A DNA stretch of 64,000 bases from Mesorhizobium sp. M3A.F.Ca.ET.080.04.2.1 (GTDB taxonomy: Bacteria; Pseudomonadota; Alphaproteobacteria; Rhizobiales; Rhizobiaceae), in assembly GCF_003952525.1 (NCBI RefSeq), contig NZ_CP034451.1:2852001-2916000 (forward strand). Reading direction: 5' to 3'. The notes beneath the pieces are model-generated. The model ran no database searches and was not told the DNA's origin. It saw nothing but the letters and a program-made list of their open reading frames with translations. Numbering within the stretch: the stretch's first letter is position 1; each line of letters opens with the position of its first letter. A program made the translations under genes and the position numbers. Positions 16,533 to 24,748 of the stretch are shown here, one piece after another.

Positions 16533-17225
16533 GTGAAGATACTGGCGCTGGGCGCTCATCCGGACGACATCGAGATCTTCATGTTCGGCACGATGACCGC
16601 CTATGCCGCGCTGGGCGCCGAGCTGAGCTTTGCGATAGCCACGGATGGCGCCAGGGGCGGCACGGGCGGCGACCCAGCGGCGCTCGCCAAGGCGCGGCGC
16701 AGTGAGGCGGCCGCGGCGGCCGGGCTGCTTGGGGTCACGCCGCGCTTCATGGATTTTCCCGACGGGTCACTGGTCGCGGATGCCGCTCTCATTGCCGCGC
16801 TGAAGGCACTGATCGGCGAGATCGAGCCCGATCTCGCGATCACGCATGCGCCGAACGACTATCACGGCGACCACCGCGCGCTGTCGGACGGGATGCGCAT
16901 CGCCGCATCCTTCGCGGTACCGGTGCTGCATGCCGACACGCTCGGCGGCACGGGTTTCTCACCGACACACTATGTCGAGATTTCCCATCATTGGGACGTC
17001 AAGGCGAAAGCGATCCGGGCGCATAGATCGCAGGGTCCGGAGCACTATGTCGACAGGGCGCGGATACAGAATGAATTCCGTGCCGGCCAGTGCAACGGCG
17101 GGCCCGGCGCGCTGGCCGAGGCTTTCCGCTTCGAGCCTGTCTTTCCTTTCGCCGACATACGCGCATTGCTGCCGCCGGCGCCGCCGCTCCGGCCGGTGAT
17201 GGGAAGCACCAAACCGGTCGGCTAG
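16533..17225 (+). CDS. PIG-L family deacetylase
   Basis: A 230-residue zinc-dependent deacetylase of the GlcNAc-PI de-N-acetylase (LmbE-like) family. The AHPDDIE zinc motif lies at residues 8-14 (MKILALGAHPDD) and a second metal/catalytic region HAPNDYHGDHR near residue 110. Family members remove N-acetyl groups from sugar conjugates; the substrate cannot be told here. The start is GTG 16533, preceded by GGGAGAGG; the longer open frame is the antisense of hrpB. Confidence 0.9.
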   Translation: MKILALGAHPDDIEIFMFGTMTAYAALGAELSFAIATDGARGGTGGDPAALAKARRSEAAAAAGLLGVTPRFMDFPDGSLVADAALIAALKALIGEIEPDLAITHAPNDYHGDHRALSDGMRIAASFAVPVLHADTLGGTGFSPTHYVEISHHWDVKAKAIRAHRSQGPEHYVDRARIQNEFRAGQCNGGPGALAEAFRFEPVFPFADIRALLPPAPPLRPVMGSTKPVG

Positions 17226-17317
17226 TTCTCTGCCGCCGGCAGTTCGACATGCTCTCTCTGGCCTAGGCGCGGCTTTTCTGCGATATCCGGGCGGCCAATT
17301 CGCGACTTTACCAGCTG

Positions 17318-18352
17318 ATGCTGCCATCACTTTCGCCTGCCGAAGAGAAATTGCTGCTCGATTTCGCCGACCCCGAAGCGCCGGCCGGCGGGGGCCAGAC
17401 CGTTTCGGCGAGCCGTTGGATGGCCTTGCTAACAAATGCCGAGTTCCACGGCGTGCTGCCGATCATGCTGCGCAAGCTCGGCGAGCGCGGCGACGCCAAC
17501 CTGCCGGACGATGCCGCCTTGCGGCAGAAGTTGGTTGAATTGCGCGACCAGACCACACTGGCAACCGGCCAGTCCATGCTGCTGCAATATCATGGCGACC
17601 GCGTCATGAAGGCTCTGGCGGCAAGAGGCGTTCCGGCGCGGATCGTCAAGGGACCGGTCTTCGCGCGCAAGCTCTATCGCCATGCCGCCGACCGGCCGTT
17701 CACCGACATCGACATCCTGGTCGACCCGACCAGCATCGGCGAAGCCAACAGCGTGATCGCCGAATGCGGCTTCAAGCTTGCCAGCGGCGAGGCCAAGTCG
17801 CACGACCTGCAGGAATTCAAATGGCTGGAGAACGAGAATTCCAGCCTGCTGATCGAACTGCATGGCAATCTGGTCCATGATTCAGGCATGCGCCGACGCT
17901 TGTCGCTCGGCTTTCGCGAGCTGCGGATCATCGACGGCGACGAACCCGACAGCCCGGCTTCGCTGCTTACCATCGCCATCGTCCATGCCGCCGGGGGTCA
18001 CAAATTCCATCGGCTGCAGCTTTGCGTCGACGTGCTGCAGGGCGTGCGCGCGCTGCAATCGCCGGAAGCGGAAGCGCGCCTGCTGGAGGCGGCGTGGATG
18101 ACCGGCATCGAGCTCGAGTTGGCTACCGTGCTCAACGTGACCGGACATCTGTTCGACATGCCGCGGGCGATCGAGCTAGCCGGCCGCATCAAGCCGGATC
18201 TGGCGATACGTGTGGCCAAATGGCTGATCACGGGGAACATGCTGCTTCGCGTGAATTCGAAAGAGAAGATGCGCTCCCGTCTGAGCCGCGATGCGTTCCG
18301 CTGGGTGCAGAGGCTGGCCCGGCCAAGGCCCTATTTGGCCTCAGGCCGATAG
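17318..18352 (+). CDS. Nucleotidyltransferase-fold protein of a lasso-type gene set
   Basis: A 344-residue protein of the NTP_transf_5 type. The nucleotidyltransferase core is RIVKGPVFARKLYRHAADRP followed by FTDIDILVDP, whose D-x-D pair would bind metal. Such genes recur in lasso-peptide clusters with HPrK-like kinases (paeninodin, pseudomycoidin), where they are implicated in decorating the peptide. A second family member is at 42324. It converges with the kinase-protease-PqqD operon at 18462-20166, so it probably belongs to the same system. Confidence 0.75.
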   Translation: MLPSLSPAEEKLLLDFADPEAPAGGGQTVSASRWMALLTNAEFHGVLPIMLRKLGERGDANLPDDAALRQKLVELRDQTTLATGQSMLLQYHGDRVMKALAARGVPARIVKGPVFARKLYRHAADRPFTDIDILVDPTSIGEANSVIAECGFKLASGEAKSHDLQEFKWLENENSSLLIELHGNLVHDSGMRRRLSLGFRELRIIDGDEPDSPASLLTIAIVHAAGGHKFHRLQLCVDVLQGVRALQSPEAEARLLEAAWMTGIELELATVLNVTGHLFDMPRAIELAGRIKPDLAIRVAKWLITGNMLLRVNSKEKMRSRLSRDAFRWVQRLARPRPYLASGR

Positions 18353-18365
18353 AGTTCGCCGGAAA

Positions 18366-18466
18366 CGTCGCGCTGAAACGGCTTCAGCCGACGCGCTTTT
18401 CGGCTTTGTTTCTACGCATGTCGTCGCCCCAGAACCGCTACACACTCCTGGACGACATGCATTAAC
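18366..18466. repeat. Dispersed intergenic repeat, copy 1
   Basis: The sequence GTCGCGCTGAAACGGCTTCA, then GACGCGCTTTT, GCATGTCGTCGCC, AGAACCGCTACACACTCCTG and GACGACATGCATT parallels 53944-54045 block by block. It lies between two convergent genes. The outer GCATGTCGTC and GACGACATGC can pair. Confidence 0.8.
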
Positions 18467-19448
18467 GAGCCAGCGCAGCAAGGATCAGAGCCGCTGCGTC
18501 CGCCGGGCTTGCGCCCACTTCGAGTGTGAAGGTCGGCACGGCTTTGACAAGCGCGGCGATTGTCGCCATCCGCCGTTTCTGCATCGCCAGCAGGCCGGTC
18601 ATGCCGGTCCTGACATTGTCGGCGGCTAAAGCCACCATGGCGTCGGTCCTCGCCATGGGTATGAGCCTGGTCTGGCCGTCGGCGGCGCGGGCGAGATGAA
18701 GCAGTGCCGCGACCGGCCGGGCACCGGCATCCTCGATGCGGATAATTTCCTTCAGCCGCTCCAGTGACACGGCCTGCTCGCCGTTGCCGTCCCATTGGCC
18801 ACCGAGGCAGGGCAAGACGAAGGGCAGCATCGCGGCCGTGTTGCGGTGGATTTTTGCCGCGCGCGGCAGCCCCCAGGCCAAAGGCGCTGATGAGGCGGCG
18901 TCGACGATCATGGCATCGTCGGAGCAGAGGCCAAATCCTTGCGACGTCAGCGCCAGCGATGTCGTCGATTTGCCGGTTCCGCTCGGCGCATGGATCAGGA
19001 TCACGCCGTCGCGATCCGGCAGCGTCAGGCCGGCAGTGTGCAGCATATGCTGGCTACCGGCGTCGAGGGCGGCGTCGAGCGCCAGCATCCCCAACGTCCA
19101 GAGGACCCTCGCGCCTGCCAGAACCCGGATCTCGGCCTTGGCATCGGCGGCGTGAATCGCGGCGGCCTGCCGACCCGGGAAGATCAGATGGAGGGCCGAG
19201 CCGGCATCGATCATGCGGCAATGGCCGTCGAGCGGCACCTCGCCGTCGAAGGCGAGCGAACCTTCCGGCGCTTCGTCCAGGGATTGCGTCTCGCTGATGC
19301 TCAGCCTGAAGCCCGGCTTTGCCGGCGCCGCCAGCCGCAAGCTGCCAAGCATGGCCTCGAAATCCCGCCAGAGCTCGGGGCGCGGTGCATCGACGCCAAA
19401 GACGCGGCCATTGAGATCATAGCAGACGGAAGCGGCCGATGCGGTCAA
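18462..19448 (-). CDS. HPr kinase-like protein (RiPP tailoring kinase type)
   Basis: A 328-residue protein. The C-terminal two-thirds resembles HPr kinase/phosphorylase: Walker A in HAPSGTGKSTTSLAL and a metal/Walker B-like LCSDDAMIVD. The N-terminal domain is lineage-specific. Related proteins in lasso clusters phosphorylate the C-terminal Ser of the precursor (PadeK of the paeninodin cluster). The likely start is TTG 19448, which overlaps the TGA of the upstream B2 protease gene as TTGA and suggests translational coupling. The substrate here is unknown. Confidence 0.8.
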   Translation of the reverse strand: MTASAASVCYDLNGRVFGVDAPRPELWRDFEAMLGSLRLAAPAKPGFRLSISETQSLDEAPEGSLAFDGEVPLDGHCRMIDAGSALHLIFPGRQAAAIHAADAKAEIRVLAGARVLWTLGMLALDAALDAGSQHMLHTAGLTLPDRDGVILIHAPSGTGKSTTSLALTSQGFGLCSDDAMIVDAASSAPLAWGLPRAAKIHRNTAAMLPFVLPCLGGQWDGNGEQAVSLERLKEIIRIEDAGARPVAALLHLARAADGQTRLIPMARTDAMVALAADNVRTGMTGLLAMQKRRMATIAALVKAVPTFTLEVGASPADAAALILAALAR

Positions 19449-19879
19449 GCTGGCTTCGCCCTGGCAGTGCCGGCGTGGTGGCGGTAGATCTCCACCATGC
19501 CGGGCAGGCTGTCGCTGACCACCGGCTTATCGTCCAGACAGACCCAGCAATGCGCCGACAGGCGCGGTTCCTGCATCGACTTGGCATCGACACCGAAACG
19601 CAGGTCCGGATCAAAACCCGCCATGCGCAGGAAACGGAACCCGAGCAGCCCTTCGCGCAGACATCTGCGGTCGCGCATCAGCCAGGGGTGCCGGACCGTG
19701 CGGTTGACGCTGGCGACGATGTAGGCCGACGGCAGGCCACGATAGGGCGTCGGCGCCTGGAGCGGCGCCCATTTGAGCACCGTCTCGAAGTCACGCTGGC
19801 CAATCAGGACCGGCATCAGCCGCGCGCTCAGCCACAGATGAAGGCGAAACAGCGCGCGCAGGAACGGTCTGTCGGCCAT
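19445..19879 (-). CDS. Lasso-type leader peptidase B2 (transglutaminase-like)
   Basis: A 144-residue protein of the lasso-peptide B2 (transglutaminase-like cysteine protease) family. The catalytic Cys is C73 (DRRCLREGL) and the His is H110 (LSAHCWVCLDD), with the usual spacing. With a PqqD-like B1 protein it cleaves leader peptides after the penultimate Thr. Its ATG overlaps the TGA of the pqqD-like gene (ATGA). No cyclase is present in this set, so it may act on an unlinked precursor such as the one at 5071, or be a relic. Confidence 0.85.
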   Translation of the reverse strand: MADRPFLRALFRLHLWLSARLMPVLIGQRDFETVLKWAPLQAPTPYRGLPSAYIVASVNRTVRHPWLMRDRRCLREGLLGFRFLRMAGFDPDLRFGVDAKSMQEPRLSAHCWVCLDDKPVVSDSLPGMVEIYRHHAGTARAKPA

Positions 19880-20166
19880 CAGGCGCCCGGGTCGGCGAGG
19901 ATGCCTTCGGCCACCAGTTCGGCCGCCAGTTCGGCCATATCCTGGTCGAGCGTGTCCCTGGCGACTTCGAATTCATCCGACAGCAGGCCGACGATCTGGT
20001 CGAGGCTGCGTGCGCCGTCGACCTTGTCGAGAAAGGCCTCGGTGGTGCCGTTGCAAGTGTAGAGCTGGCCGCTGCGCGCCAAAAGCACGACCGCGCCGTC
20101 TCCGACATGCTGAACGGACGCGTCGTCCGCCAGGCGCAGCACCGTTTCAGAGGCGATTTCGACCAA
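19879..20166 (-). CDS. PqqD-like RiPP recognition protein (B1)
   Basis: A 95-residue PqqD-fold protein, the RiPP recognition element that binds the leader peptide and presents it to the B2 protease. Its pattern is VLRLADDASVQHVGDGAVVL, then SGQLYTCNGTTEAFLDKVDG and helices to the C-terminus. No ATG is available: the start is TTG 20166, supported by GGAG seven bases upstream and by a stop 13 codons before. It is first in a tightly overlapping operon (pqqD, B2, kinase). I searched 20167-20640 on the reverse strand for a leader motif and found none. Confidence 0.8.
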   Translation of the reverse strand: MVEIASETVLRLADDASVQHVGDGAVVLLARSGQLYTCNGTTEAFLDKVDGARSLDQIVGLLSDEFEVARDTLDQDMAELAAELVAEGILADPGA

Positions 20167-20644
20167 GGATGCGCTCCAGACCCAATTGCCGGAGAGGAAT
20201 TAGCGCGACGATGCGGCGCTGTCCATCGCCTGCATCAGGCCGTCAGGGCATCGGCCCGGCGACGGCCGGAACGACGGCTGGTTGCGGTGAGCGCAATGAT
20301 ACCGCCAGGGTTGCCATCCTTCCCCAAAGTAAGCTAAGAGTCCGCCGGGTTCCGCGGAGTGAGTTGTATGCGTTACAATTGGGATCGGGCTCCGACGACT
20401 TTCGAGCGCCATCGGAAAGCCTTGGCGGCTGCCATTTTGATCGCCGGCGGGGTCGGGCTGATGCTTGCGGCACTGCCTATCTAAAAGTAAGCGACTTTCG
20501 ACCCGGCTTGTGTAACGGCGCTCCGCCTGGAAGCGTCGCTCGGATCGGTTTGGCGGCGATGTCGGCCAAAATGCAGGAAGACTGGCCGGCAGAAGCGGCT
20601 TAGGCTATTCGCCATACGACGAAATATTCCGAGGAGGAAGGTCG
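20167..20644. other. Divergent intergenic region, cluster-1 operon and prpE
   Basis: This 478-bp stretch must hold the promoters of the pqqD operon (reverse) and prpE (forward). Apart from the 38-codon frame at 20368 I see no gene, no lasso leader motif in any frame and no clear promoter consensus. Confidence 0.5.
20368..20484 (+). CDS. Possible small single-span membrane protein
   Basis: A 38-codon frame (MRYNWDRAPTTFERHRKALA, then a hydrophobic stretch AAILIAGGVGLMLAALPI). A basic N-terminus followed by one 18-residue transmembrane segment is typical of small inner-membrane proteins. GGAGTGAG lies a few bases before the ATG. It is the only plausible gene between two divergent operons. Expression is unproven. 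Confidence 0.45.
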   Translation: MRYNWDRAPTTFERHRKALAAAILIAGGVGLMLAALPI

Positions 20645-22552
20645 ATGGCCTCACGCTACCATGAAGTCTATGAGGGCTGGAAACGCGACCCCGTAGGGTT
20701 CTGGGCCGAGGCCGCCAAGGCGATCGACTGGTATTCGCCCTACGACAAGGTCTTCGATGCCGAAGCCGGCGTTTATGGCCGCTGGTTCGCGGGCGCCAGT
20801 TGCAACACCTGCTTCAACGCCATCGACCGCCACGTCGCGGGCGGGCGCGCCGACCAGCTGGCGCTGATCCACGATAGTGCGATCACCGGCACTGTTCGCA
20901 AATTCACCTATGCCGAATTGAAACGCGAAGTGGTGGCGCTCGCATCCGTGCTCAAGAACCGGGGCGTCACCAAGGGCGACCGGGTGATCATCTACATGCC
21001 GATGGTGGCGGAAGCGGCCATTGCCATGCTCGCCACGGCGCGCATCGGCGCGATACATTCGGTGGTGTTCGGCGGCTTCGCCTCGCATGAGCTTGCCACC
21101 CGCATCGATGACGCCAAGCCGAAGCTGATCATCTCGGCATCCTGCGGCCTGGAGCCCGGCCGCGTGGTCGCCTACAAGCCGCTGCTCGACAAAGCAATCG
21201 AGATGTCAAGGCACAAGCCCGACGCCTGCCTCATCCTGCAGCGCGACCAGTTGCGCTGCGAGATGAAGGACCATTACGACATCGACTATGCCGACGCGGT
21301 CGCCCGCGAGCGGGCCGCCGGCGCCAATGTCGACTGCGTCCCGGTAATGGCCACCGATCCGCTCTACATCATCTACACGTCCGGCACGACCGGCCAGCCG
21401 AAGGGCATCGTGCGCGACAATGGCGGGCACATGGTGGCGCTGAAATGGACGATGGACAACGAGTTCGGCGTCAAGCCGGGCGAAGTGTTCTGGGCGGCTT
21501 CCGACGTCGGCTGGGTGGTCGGCCATTCCTACATCGTCTACGGCCCGCTGCTGCATGGCGCGACAAGCGTGCTCTTCGAAGGCAAGCCGATCGGCACGCC
21601 GGACGCCGGCACCTATTGGCGGGTGATCGCGGAGCACGGTGTGGTGGCGCTGTTCACCGCGCCGACGGCCTTCCGCGCCATCAAGGGGCAGGATCCCAAG
21701 GGCGAGTTCGTGCCGAAATACGACCTGTCGAAATTCCGCACGCTGTTCCTTGCCGGCGAGCGCGCCGACCCCGAAACCATCAAATGGGCGGAGCAGAAGC
21801 TGAACCGGCCGGTGATCGACCATTGGTGGCAGACCGAGACCGGCTCGCCGATGACGATCAACCCGGCGGGGCTCGGGCTGCTGCCGGTCAAATACGGCTC
21901 GCCCGGCGTGCCGATGCCCGGCTATGACATCCAAATTCTCGACGATGCCGGCCATGACGTGCCGCGCGGCACGCTGGGCAACGTCGTGGTCAAGCTGCCC
22001 CTGCCGGCAGGCTGCCTGCCGACGCTGTGGAATGCCGATGCCCGCTTCCGCCAGGCCTATCTGGAGGAGTTCCCGGGCTTCTACAAGACGGCCGACGCCG
22101 GCATGATGGATGAGGACGGCTACCTCTATGTCATGGCCCGTACCGACGACATCATCAATGTCGCCGGTCATCGGCTGTCGACGGGCGCCATGGAGGAGGT
22201 TCTGGCCGCGCACCCCGATGTCGCCGAATGCGCCGTCATCGGCATCGCCGATGCAATGAAGGGCCAGGTGCCGCTCGGCTTCGTGGTGCTCAACGCCGGC
22301 GTCTCGCGGGATGTCGCCGCCATCGAGAGCGAAGTGGTGGGGCTGGTGCGCGAACGCATCGGTCCGGTCGCCGCCTTCAGGACGGTGGTCACGATCAAGC
22401 GCCTGCCCAAGACGCGCTCCGGCAAGATCCTGCGCGGCACGATGCAGAAGATCGCCGACAAGGAAGAATGGTCGATGCCGGCGACCATCGACGATCCGGC
22501 AATTCTCGACGAGATCACGGCGGCGTTGAAGGGACGAGGCATCGGGCTCTAG
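20645..22552 (+). CDS. prpE: Propionyl-CoA synthetase / acetyl-CoA synthetase-like enzyme
   Basis: A 635-residue AMP-forming acyl-CoA synthetase. The opening SRYHEVYEGWKRDPVGFWAE fits PrpE. The adenylate-forming motif YIIYTSGTTGQPKGI is present, as are WWQTETGSP and the C-terminal catalytic lysine region RLPKTRSGKILRGTM. PrpE activates propionate (and less well acetate) with ATP and CoA. GAGGAAGG precedes the ATG. It is monocistronic as far as seen. Confidence 0.92.
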   Translation: MASRYHEVYEGWKRDPVGFWAEAAKAIDWYSPYDKVFDAEAGVYGRWFAGASCNTCFNAIDRHVAGGRADQLALIHDSAITGTVRKFTYAELKREVVALASVLKNRGVTKGDRVIIYMPMVAEAAIAMLATARIGAIHSVVFGGFASHELATRIDDAKPKLIISASCGLEPGRVVAYKPLLDKAIEMSRHKPDACLILQRDQLRCEMKDHYDIDYADAVARERAAGANVDCVPVMATDPLYIIYTSGTTGQPKGIVRDNGGHMVALKWTMDNEFGVKPGEVFWAASDVGWVVGHSYIVYGPLLHGATSVLFEGKPIGTPDAGTYWRVIAEHGVVALFTAPTAFRAIKGQDPKGEFVPKYDLSKFRTLFLAGERADPETIKWAEQKLNRPVIDHWWQTETGSPMTINPAGLGLLPVKYGSPGVPMPGYDIQILDDAGHDVPRGTLGNVVVKLPLPAGCLPTLWNADARFRQAYLEEFPGFYKTADAGMMDEDGYLYVMARTDDIINVAGHRLSTGAMEEVLAAHPDVAECAVIGIADAMKGQVPLGFVVLNAGVSRDVAAIESEVVGLVRERIGPVAAFRTVVTIKRLPKTRSGKILRGTMQKIADKEEWSMPATIDDPAILDEITAALKGRGIGL

Positions 22553-22682
22553 CACGATACCCGCCACCGTTCGGGATGTTGCGACGTGGCGATTTTTGTG
22601 ATTGCCGCAGCGCCCAATCTTTATTGTGCGACGCAGCAGGCCACCCTAGAGTTGCGGCGGGGGGCCATCCGGCGGCACGGCA

Positions 22683-23762
22683 TTGGCTCAGCAGAAAATA
22701 ACATTCGGCGGCGTGGACATATTGCGTTTCCTGGCGGCCGTCATGGTGATGTTCTATCACTACGGCTTCTGGGTATGGGCATTCCCCGACGGCGTCTCGG
22801 CTTGCGCAAGCGGCGGCGTCCCTGCCCATCCCGAGATGGCCTTTGTCGGCTCAGGCTGGGTCGGCGTGCAGGTGTTCTTCGTCATCAGCGGCTTCGTCAT
22901 CGCCTTCAGCGCCGAGAACTCGACGCCGCTCAAATTCTTCGAGGCGCGCGTCAGGCGACTGGCGCCGGCAGTGTGGATCTGCGCGCCGATCTCGGCGATC
23001 GTGCTGTTGCTGGCCGATCTTTCCTGGCCGACCGACGCCGTGGTGCGACTTGCCCGCACGGCGTTGTTCGTGCCGTTCGAGCCGTGGGTGGACAGCGTCT
23101 ACTGGACGCTCGGCATCGAGATTGCCTTCTACGCTATCGTTTGGGCAATGCTGCGCCTTGGCCGCTTCGACCTGATCGAGACGGTCGCGATTATCATCGG
23201 GCTCGCAAGCACGCTGTTCTGGTGCCTCTTTTTCGCCTTCGGCTGGACCGACCTTGCGGAGACGCGCTGGCTGCAGCTGACGCTGGTGCATCATGGCGCG
23301 TTCTTCGCGGTGGGCGTGCTGCTGTGGCTGATGCGGTTCAAAGGGTTGACCGCGGCGCGCCTGGGCTTCTGCGCGCTGTGCCTCGCCGGCGGCGTGCTGC
23401 AGATCGTGAGCTCGGTGGACGTCCATAGCCTCAAGGTTGGAGCCACGATGCCTTATGCGCCCCCGATCGTCATCTTCCTGGCGGCGGTGGCACTGATGGC
23501 CTGGTCGCTCAGGCTCGATCTTTCCTGGCGCGGCTGGCGCCGGCTGGGGCTGATGACCTATCCGCTCTATCTGATCCACGACGTCGTCGGCGCGGCGATG
23601 CTGGGCAGCCTGATGCGGACGGGCGTGCCATATCTCGTTTCGATTCCGATCGTCGGCGCAACCATGGTCGCGACAAGCTGGCTGGTGGCGAGCGAGGCCG
23701 AGCCGCGTATCCGGCTTCTGCTCGACCACACGCTTTTCCGCTACCGGCTGAAGCCCGCCTGA
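22683..23762 (+). CDS. Acyltransferase family 3 membrane protein
   Basis: A 359-residue multi-span protein of the acyltransferase-3 (OafA/ExoZ-like) family. The N-terminal signature VDILRFLAAVMVMFYHYGFW is followed by GVQVFFVISGFVIAF, then about eight further membrane segments. Such proteins O-acylate cell-surface sugars. The apparent start is TTG 22683, since no ATG lies before the conserved first helix. It lies 130 bp after prpE and upstream of a phosphatase. The substrate is unknown; it is near but outside the exo cluster. Confidence 0.8.
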   Translation: MAQQKITFGGVDILRFLAAVMVMFYHYGFWVWAFPDGVSACASGGVPAHPEMAFVGSGWVGVQVFFVISGFVIAFSAENSTPLKFFEARVRRLAPAVWICAPISAIVLLLADLSWPTDAVVRLARTALFVPFEPWVDSVYWTLGIEIAFYAIVWAMLRLGRFDLIETVAIIIGLASTLFWCLFFAFGWTDLAETRWLQLTLVHHGAFFAVGVLLWLMRFKGLTAARLGFCALCLAGGVLQIVSSVDVHSLKVGATMPYAPPIVIFLAAVALMAWSLRLDLSWRGWRRLGLMTYPLYLIHDVVGAAMLGSLMRTGVPYLVSIPIVGATMVATSWLVASEAEPRIRLLLDHTLFRYRLKPA

Positions 23763-23903
23763 GCGCGAACCTTGCCTGACACCAGGTCGGTTCCTGGCCG
23801 GGGCGAGCCTGCGCTGGTGTGGAATTGTTTGCATTCGGCATGATATCGAGGCTTGGTCTGCGCCGGTGTGGCGCAGCGCCTGTGCGAGCACCGAGCCAAT
23901 CCC

Positions 23904-24674
23904 GTGAGCCTGTTCCAGCGATCGAGACGACCCCGACCCTTACCGCGCGAACGCCTGATCCTGGATATGCGGGACACTGTGGTTTACGCGATCGGCGATG
24001 TGCATGGCTGCTATAACGAACTGCTCGCGCTGGAGCAGAAGATCCTGCTCGACGCGCTGCAGTTCCGCGGCCGCAAGATCATCATCATGCTCGGCGACTA
24101 TATCGATCGCGGGCCCGACTCGCGTCGCGTGATCGAGCATCTCATTGCACCGTCGCCAAAAGGTTTTCTGCGCGTCTGCCTGGCAGGGAACCACGAGGTG
24201 GCGATGCTCAACTATCTCGACGGACTTCTGTCACGCGAGCCCTGGCTGCGCGTCGGCGGACGCGAGACGCTGTTCTCCTATGGCATCGATCCGGACCGGC
24301 TGGCCGAACTCTATGGTTCGAGCGACGATGTCGACGCGCGCATCCGCGAGGTCATCCCGGCCAGCCATGTCGGCTTCATGCGCACGCTGCCGGTGATGGT
24401 CAGCTCGGAGAGATTCGTGTTCGTCCATGCCGGCATCAGGCCGGGAATCGCGCTCGAGACGCAGGACGAGGCCGACCTGCTCAATATCCGATCAGAGTTT
24501 CTCTCAGCCGCTAATCGCCTGGATCACTGGGTCGTGCATGGGCACACGATCGAAGACGCGCCGCACCCGGACGGGCGTCGACTCGGCATCGATACCGGTG
24601 CCTTCCGGACCGGCCGGCTGACCGCCGTCCGGATCATCGGCAAATACGGCCGGTTGCTGTCCTCGGGGGACTGA
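23904..24674 (+). CDS. Metallophosphoesterase (PPP-type serine/threonine phosphatase)
   Basis: A calcineurin-like phosphatase with the full metal-binding set: YAIGDVHGCYNEL, IMLGDYIDRGPDSRRV, CLAGNHEVAML and a late HGHTIED. The PPP-like order suggests a protein or small-molecule phosphatase of about 256 residues. The start is uncertain: GTG 23904 includes the family-typical RPLPRERLILDM lead-in, ATG 23967 would begin just before GDVHG, and an ATG at 23853 is also open. It sits beside the ExoP tyrosine autokinase gene, convergent with it; a link to dephosphorylation is speculation. Confidence 0.8.
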   Translation: MSLFQRSRRPRPLPRERLILDMRDTVVYAIGDVHGCYNELLALEQKILLDALQFRGRKIIIMLGDYIDRGPDSRRVIEHLIAPSPKGFLRVCLAGNHEVAMLNYLDGLLSREPWLRVGGRETLFSYGIDPDRLAELYGSSDDVDARIREVIPASHVGFMRTLPVMVSSERFVFVHAGIRPGIALETQDEADLLNIRSEFLSAANRLDHWVVHGHTIEDAPHPDGRRLGIDTGAFRTGRLTAVRIIGKYGRLLSSGD

Positions 24675-24748
24675 GCGCAGCCTTGGAGCGGTTCAGCTTT
24701 CACAGAAAACGCCAACCCACTCCGCCGCCGCAGTGTCCTGGAACGCAA

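Noticed and set aside
17318..20166. Calling this region a complete second lasso cluster
   Set aside because: No asparagine-synthetase-like cyclase, exporter or adjacent precursor is present, so only a processing set is claimed.
20200..20473. Reverse frames upstream of the cluster-1 pqqD as possible lasso precursors
   Set aside because: Neither frame has the Y-x-x-P-x-L leader or a Thr-x cleavage site followed by Gly and Asp/Glu at 7-9. The stretch GGLLAYFGEGWQPW looked tempting but lacks a leader.
21206..22567. 453-codon reverse frame opposite prpE
   Set aside because: It is the shadow of a well-defined acyl-CoA synthetase and has no recognisable domain.
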